From Triplophysa rosa (Eukaryota > Chordata > Actinopteri > Cypriniformes > Nemacheilidae): a stretch of 64,000 nt of DNA. A program made the position numbers and the translations under genes. Below the pieces are notes generated by a model that saw only the letters and a list, made by a program, of their open reading frames with translations, had not been told where the DNA came from and searched no databases. The stretch spans positions 10,719,736-10,783,735 of the forward strand of contig NC_079910.1 in assembly GCF_024868665.1 (NCBI RefSeq). Reading direction: 5' to 3'. Below, one piece after another: positions 61,501-64,000 of this stretch (positions are counted from its first letter, which is position 1; the number at the start of each line of letters is the position of its first letter).

Positions 61501-62881
61501 CCTGCAAAAGCTGGCTGACCTGCCAATGAACTTGGTTGTGGTAACCAATCTGCAAGGTGCTTCTCTGCCTACTACACCCCTTTGCAATTGATCCATTCAC
61601 ACACCTACACATGTTGAGCGCACAAACACACTCACTCACGCACATAGACATTCATTCTCTCTCTTTCACCCATACACACCCTACTAAAGTTAAGATGCTA
61701 TTTCTGTCACTTGATGCTCTCTCTTGTGTTGTTGTGGTGGTTGTCCCTCATATCTGAAGGGGGGGTGGAGTAATCAGTTTTACGTTCTCACCAAAAAATG
61801 ATATCATAACATAAAATAATAATAAAATGTGACTTTTCCTGCACTCTCGAAAGGGAAGTATGAACTTCCCTGGAAGGTTAAAGAGTCACACATGATTTGA
61901 GTTCAACAAAACAGTTCGCTTTGCCTGTCAGCAGTCCATTGTTGGGCATTTGTAAAGGCATAAAGGCTTAGGAAACACCTGTGTTTGTGTGGCCAGTGAG
62001 GAGAATACGAGGAGAAACATGAAACAGAACTTAAGCCTCCAGACGAGGGCACCGGTGGGTCACTATGCCTTCAGTTCACTCACTACAAAATAACACTGCG
62101 CACCGATATGCAAACTCGATTGCTTTGAAGTATATTTAAGTAGAAATAATCATATAAACGCAAAACGATCTCATGATTGGCAGTAAGGCATGACGTGATC
62201 AAATAAACGGTTCAATCACTTTCTCTGGAATATCTTTTTAGACACAAAAAGCGTATTCCTTTCCCATACATTTTAGTCATTTAGCAGAATCTATCCTAAA
62301 ATAATACAAATGAGAAACATGACAGCAAATGTATCATGAGAGTCAACACTCGCAGTACGTTACCACTATACTAATATGTGCAGGTAAGAGAGAACAATAC
62401 ACTTACTTTTTAAGTATTAGAAAGTCTCTTTGATCATTATATTAAAGCCAAAATAGAAACAGTTGAAGAGCAAAGTTTAAAATTCAGAATCTGTTTGCAA
62501 ATATTGGACACTCTTACCTGGCCTTTAAAAAGACACTGATTATGACATAAAGAATAAATTCGACAGCAAGAAAGAGAAATAGCCTACATAAGCTAAGAAT
62601 TATGATTATAATGCCACCTCTGAAATGAATAATTAGAACATTGTAATAAATTGCACTGCGCGCAATACTGCAGGCAGAAGCTGTACCTTTTTCGCCCCTT
62701 GCTTGGCAAACTCTTTAGCCAGGTGACGACCGATTCCTCTTCCACCACCAGTGATGAGCACCACATCAGCGCCCAGATCTCTGCGCTTCTGGCGCGTCAA
62801 GAGGCGCACTGCCGCCCTCAATACGCACACAAAAATCTGGAGAGGAAAAAGCATTGCGCATCCCAGCACCTTCAACTCCAT
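55737..62881 (-). CDS. dhrs3: DHRS3, short-chain dehydrogenase/reductase 3 (complete, six exons)
   Basis: DHRS3 (retSDR1, SDR16C1) reduces all-trans-retinal to retinol with NADPH at ER and lipid-droplet membranes and so limits retinoic acid. Exons on the minus strand are 62881-62687, 58715-58572, 58447-58328, 56543-56305, 56213-56088 and 55821-55737. All junctions are GT-AG and in phase, giving 302 residues, the human length. An N-terminal hydrophobic anchor (about residues 5-28) precedes the cofactor motif TGGGRGIG (44-51). NNAA is at 122-125. The catalytic Ser is 175 and Y188xxxK192 lies in IDYCMSK. The protein ends [10 protein letters not shown]. The start at 62881 (MELKVLG) aligns with the human N-terminus; an ATG one codon upstream (62884) is equally possible. 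Which teleost paralogue (a or b) cannot be told. Confidence 0.94.
57171..57455 (+). mobile_element. Family A MITE, both ends present (dhrs3 intron 3)
   Basis: It begins AAGAAACAGTTCACCCAAAA and ends TTTGAGTGAACTGTCCTTTT, a clear terminal inverted repeat. An internal GACTACCATAGTA / TACTATGGTAGTC pair makes a fold-back. It is closely related to 42102-42399. Confidence 0.75.
57578..57620. repeat. Perfect 19-bp hairpin
   Basis: ACTTAAGTTCAAGTGTATT at 57578-57596 is followed, after the loop CTTAA, by its exact reverse complement at 57602-57620. It lies in dhrs3 intron 3 next to other AAGTRTA-type words, probably the end of an AT-rich fold-back repeat. Confidence 0.85.
58519..58553. repeat. GA microsatellite next to dhrs3 exon 2
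   Basis: A GAGA run lies just beyond the exon 2 donor (58571 downward on the minus strand). On the dhrs3 sense strand it is a CT run inside intron 2. Confidence 0.85.
59724..60827 (+). mobile_element. hAT transposon with exact 8-bp target duplication (dhrs3 intron 1)
   Basis: The left end is CAGGTGTCACCAACT and the right end is AGTTGAAGACTCCTG; the reverse complement of the latter is CAGGAGTCTTCAACT. CTCTATAC flanks both sides exactly (59716-59723, 60828-60835). Inside is a decayed BED-finger transposase. At 1.1 kb it is far shorter than an autonomous element, so most of the catalytic domain has been deleted. Confidence 0.88.
59996..60540 (+). pseudogene. Decayed hAT transposase with BED-type zinc finger
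   Basis: From 59996 the frame reads MSFSKV, an in-frame TGA, then a segment with CxxC (cysteines at 60107 and 60116) and a downstream pair of histidines (60161 and 60176) in [17 protein letters not shown]. This is a ZBED-type finger. After another stop and a frame change, 60298-60540 reads [20 protein letters not shown] and [16 protein letters not shown]. That is typical of the helical region of hAT transposases related to GTF2IRD2/ZBED-like genes. The RNase H-like catalytic core is absent. It is non-functional. Confidence 0.7.
60916..61190 (+). mobile_element. Family A MITE, both ends present (dhrs3 intron 1)
   Basis: It begins AAGGGTTAGTTCGCCCAAAA and ends TGGGTGAACTATCCCTTTT. The internal segments AACACAAAAGAAGATAAT and ATATCTTCTTTTGTGTT match the intron 34 copy of vps13d. 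Confidence 0.75.
61192..61215. repeat. TTA trinucleotide microsatellite
   Basis: TTATTATTA repeats for about 24 bp, immediately after the family A MITE. Confidence 0.85.
61216..62640. other. dhrs3: dhrs3 intron 1, unannotated part
   Basis: A short CA run lies near 61385-61410. Otherwise no exon or bounded repeat was seen. Confidence 0.5.
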
Positions 62882-63148
62882 CATGACTTTAAAATAGTCC
62901 AAAGTATTTGTGCAATAAAACACGCTCTTAAAAACAAACTGTTGAGATGGGAAAGTATTTCTAACTAGTGAGCTGTCAAGAAGGCACGTTGGAGTAATCT
63001 GACAAACTTGAATGGGAATTGGATAAGCGCTCCCCTGGTCTATTGAGCAATATGCGGTCCCTTAAAGTGCGCCGATTTAACAGAGGAGGTCCATGAGAAT
63101 GACCAAGTGCCCCGTGTTTCACCTACGAATGAAGAACTGACACAAGTG

Positions 63149-63304
<156 letters not shown>

Positions 63305-63710
63305 ATATTAAAATGCACGACGCATTGAGAATTGTATAAGAAATAGCGAGTTCTATGGGCGCTTTATCTCAAGAGGCGGGACAGGCTTCTGTTATGAAGA
63401 CTGAGTTAACTTTTAGAGAAACATTTACGAGAAAGTCTTAAGTATTATATGCATGTCCTAATTATTATGTGACCACCACTGACTGAATCTCTAATGTACA
63501 TCTGCGAGACTTAATGTTGCGTGACGATTCACTGCAAAATAACGTAAATTAAACGTAGTTAAATAACTTAAAAATAAATTATATTTTGACCCTAAATTCT
63601 GCGACACGGTGTCTGCTCAGTCTATATTAACCCCTTTCCCTTTGTAAAACCACAGCAAAGCACTGACGTCATATTGAGTATATTGCTTAAGTACATTTTT
63701 ACTTTAATTT

Positions 63711-64000
63711 TGTAATGGTTTTAATGGAAAAAGCTAGCTAATGGTTCATATAGTATTTTGATGGAAACCATTAGAATTTATGTAACGGTTTCTATTGGGT
63801 TTCTATTCCCTCAACTCAATAACCCTTTCCATTAAAACCATTACAAACTTATTTTTTATAGTGTGTTTTGGGCATTATTCCAGTAGGATTTAACATCCCA
63901 CCAATAGATTCCATCACATACCAGTAGAACCATTACAGATTCAATTAAAACCAATACAAATCCCTTAAAAACCTTTATAACTTCTTTAATGGTTTCTATT
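63711..64000. repeat. Fold-back repeat rich in AATGGTTT / AAACCATT, cut by the window end
   Basis: TGTAATGGTTTTAATGGAAA at 63711-63730 and its exact reverse complement at 63826-63845 form a 20-bp inverted pair. Further AAACCATT and AATGGTTTCTATT words follow up to the window edge, so the element continues beyond 64000. Confidence 0.65.

Noticed and set aside
62882..62923. Longer dhrs3 start at an in-frame ATG (62923), adding 14 residues
   Set aside because: The extension (MFYCTNTLDYFKV plus one Met) has no counterpart in mammalian DHRS3, and the 62881 start gives exactly 302 residues.
63087..63105. AGGTCC ATGAGAA TGACCA as a retinoic acid response element for dhrs3
   Set aside because: The half-sites are imperfect and inverted, not the direct repeat with 5- or 2-bp spacing expected of a RARE.

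Overview
This is nuclear DNA from a teleost fish, most likely a cyprinid (carp or zebrafish relative). The evidence is intron-rich vertebrate genes with GT-AG splicing, AT-rich introns, many short DNA-transposon families of the kind common in cyprinids, and long CA/GA/CT microsatellites. The species assignment is an inference. Nothing bacterial, viral or plasmid-like is present.

Layout. 1-5268: repeat-rich non-coding DNA, probably the last intron of lrrc38. 5269-5513 (+): terminal coding exon of a BK-channel gamma-subunit-type LRR membrane protein, best match lrrc38, followed by its 3' UTR. 6400-10100: intergenic, with a TTAA-flanked MITE and a hAT element. About 10100-10834: GC-rich promoter and non-coding first exon of vps13d. 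11445-49260 (+): the complete vps13d gene. I traced 69 coding-containing exons (numbered 2-70), all with GT-AG junctions. They join in phase into a 13,137-nt reading frame (4,378 codons plus stop), close to my recollection of about 4,388 residues for human VPS13D. 49261 to about 50200: vps13d 3' UTR. 50600-54500: a dense transposon cluster. 55737-62881 (-): the complete dhrs3 gene, six exons and 302 residues, convergent with vps13d as in human 1p36. 63150-64000: dhrs3 upstream flank with a long CT tract and a fold-back repeat.

How the genes relate. They do not form a pathway; they are a conserved syntenic block. VPS13D is a bridge-like lipid-transfer protein at ER-mitochondria/peroxisome contacts, DHRS3 is a membrane-bound retinaldehyde reductase, and LRRC38 modulates BK channels.

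Most interesting points. I found no new multi-gene system. The best observations are: a splice donor of vps13d exon 34 that coincides with the terminal repeat of a MITE; a roughly 470-bp inverted repeat in the intron before a frame-neutral 75-nt exon; a mariner-like palindromic element with a higher-order 21-bp tandem array and a second transposon nested in it; an element with four copies of a 16-bp motif; two hAT elements with perfect 8-bp target duplications, one keeping a decayed BED-finger transposase; a splice-spanning uORF; and an inverted pair of TCTCGCGA promoter motifs.
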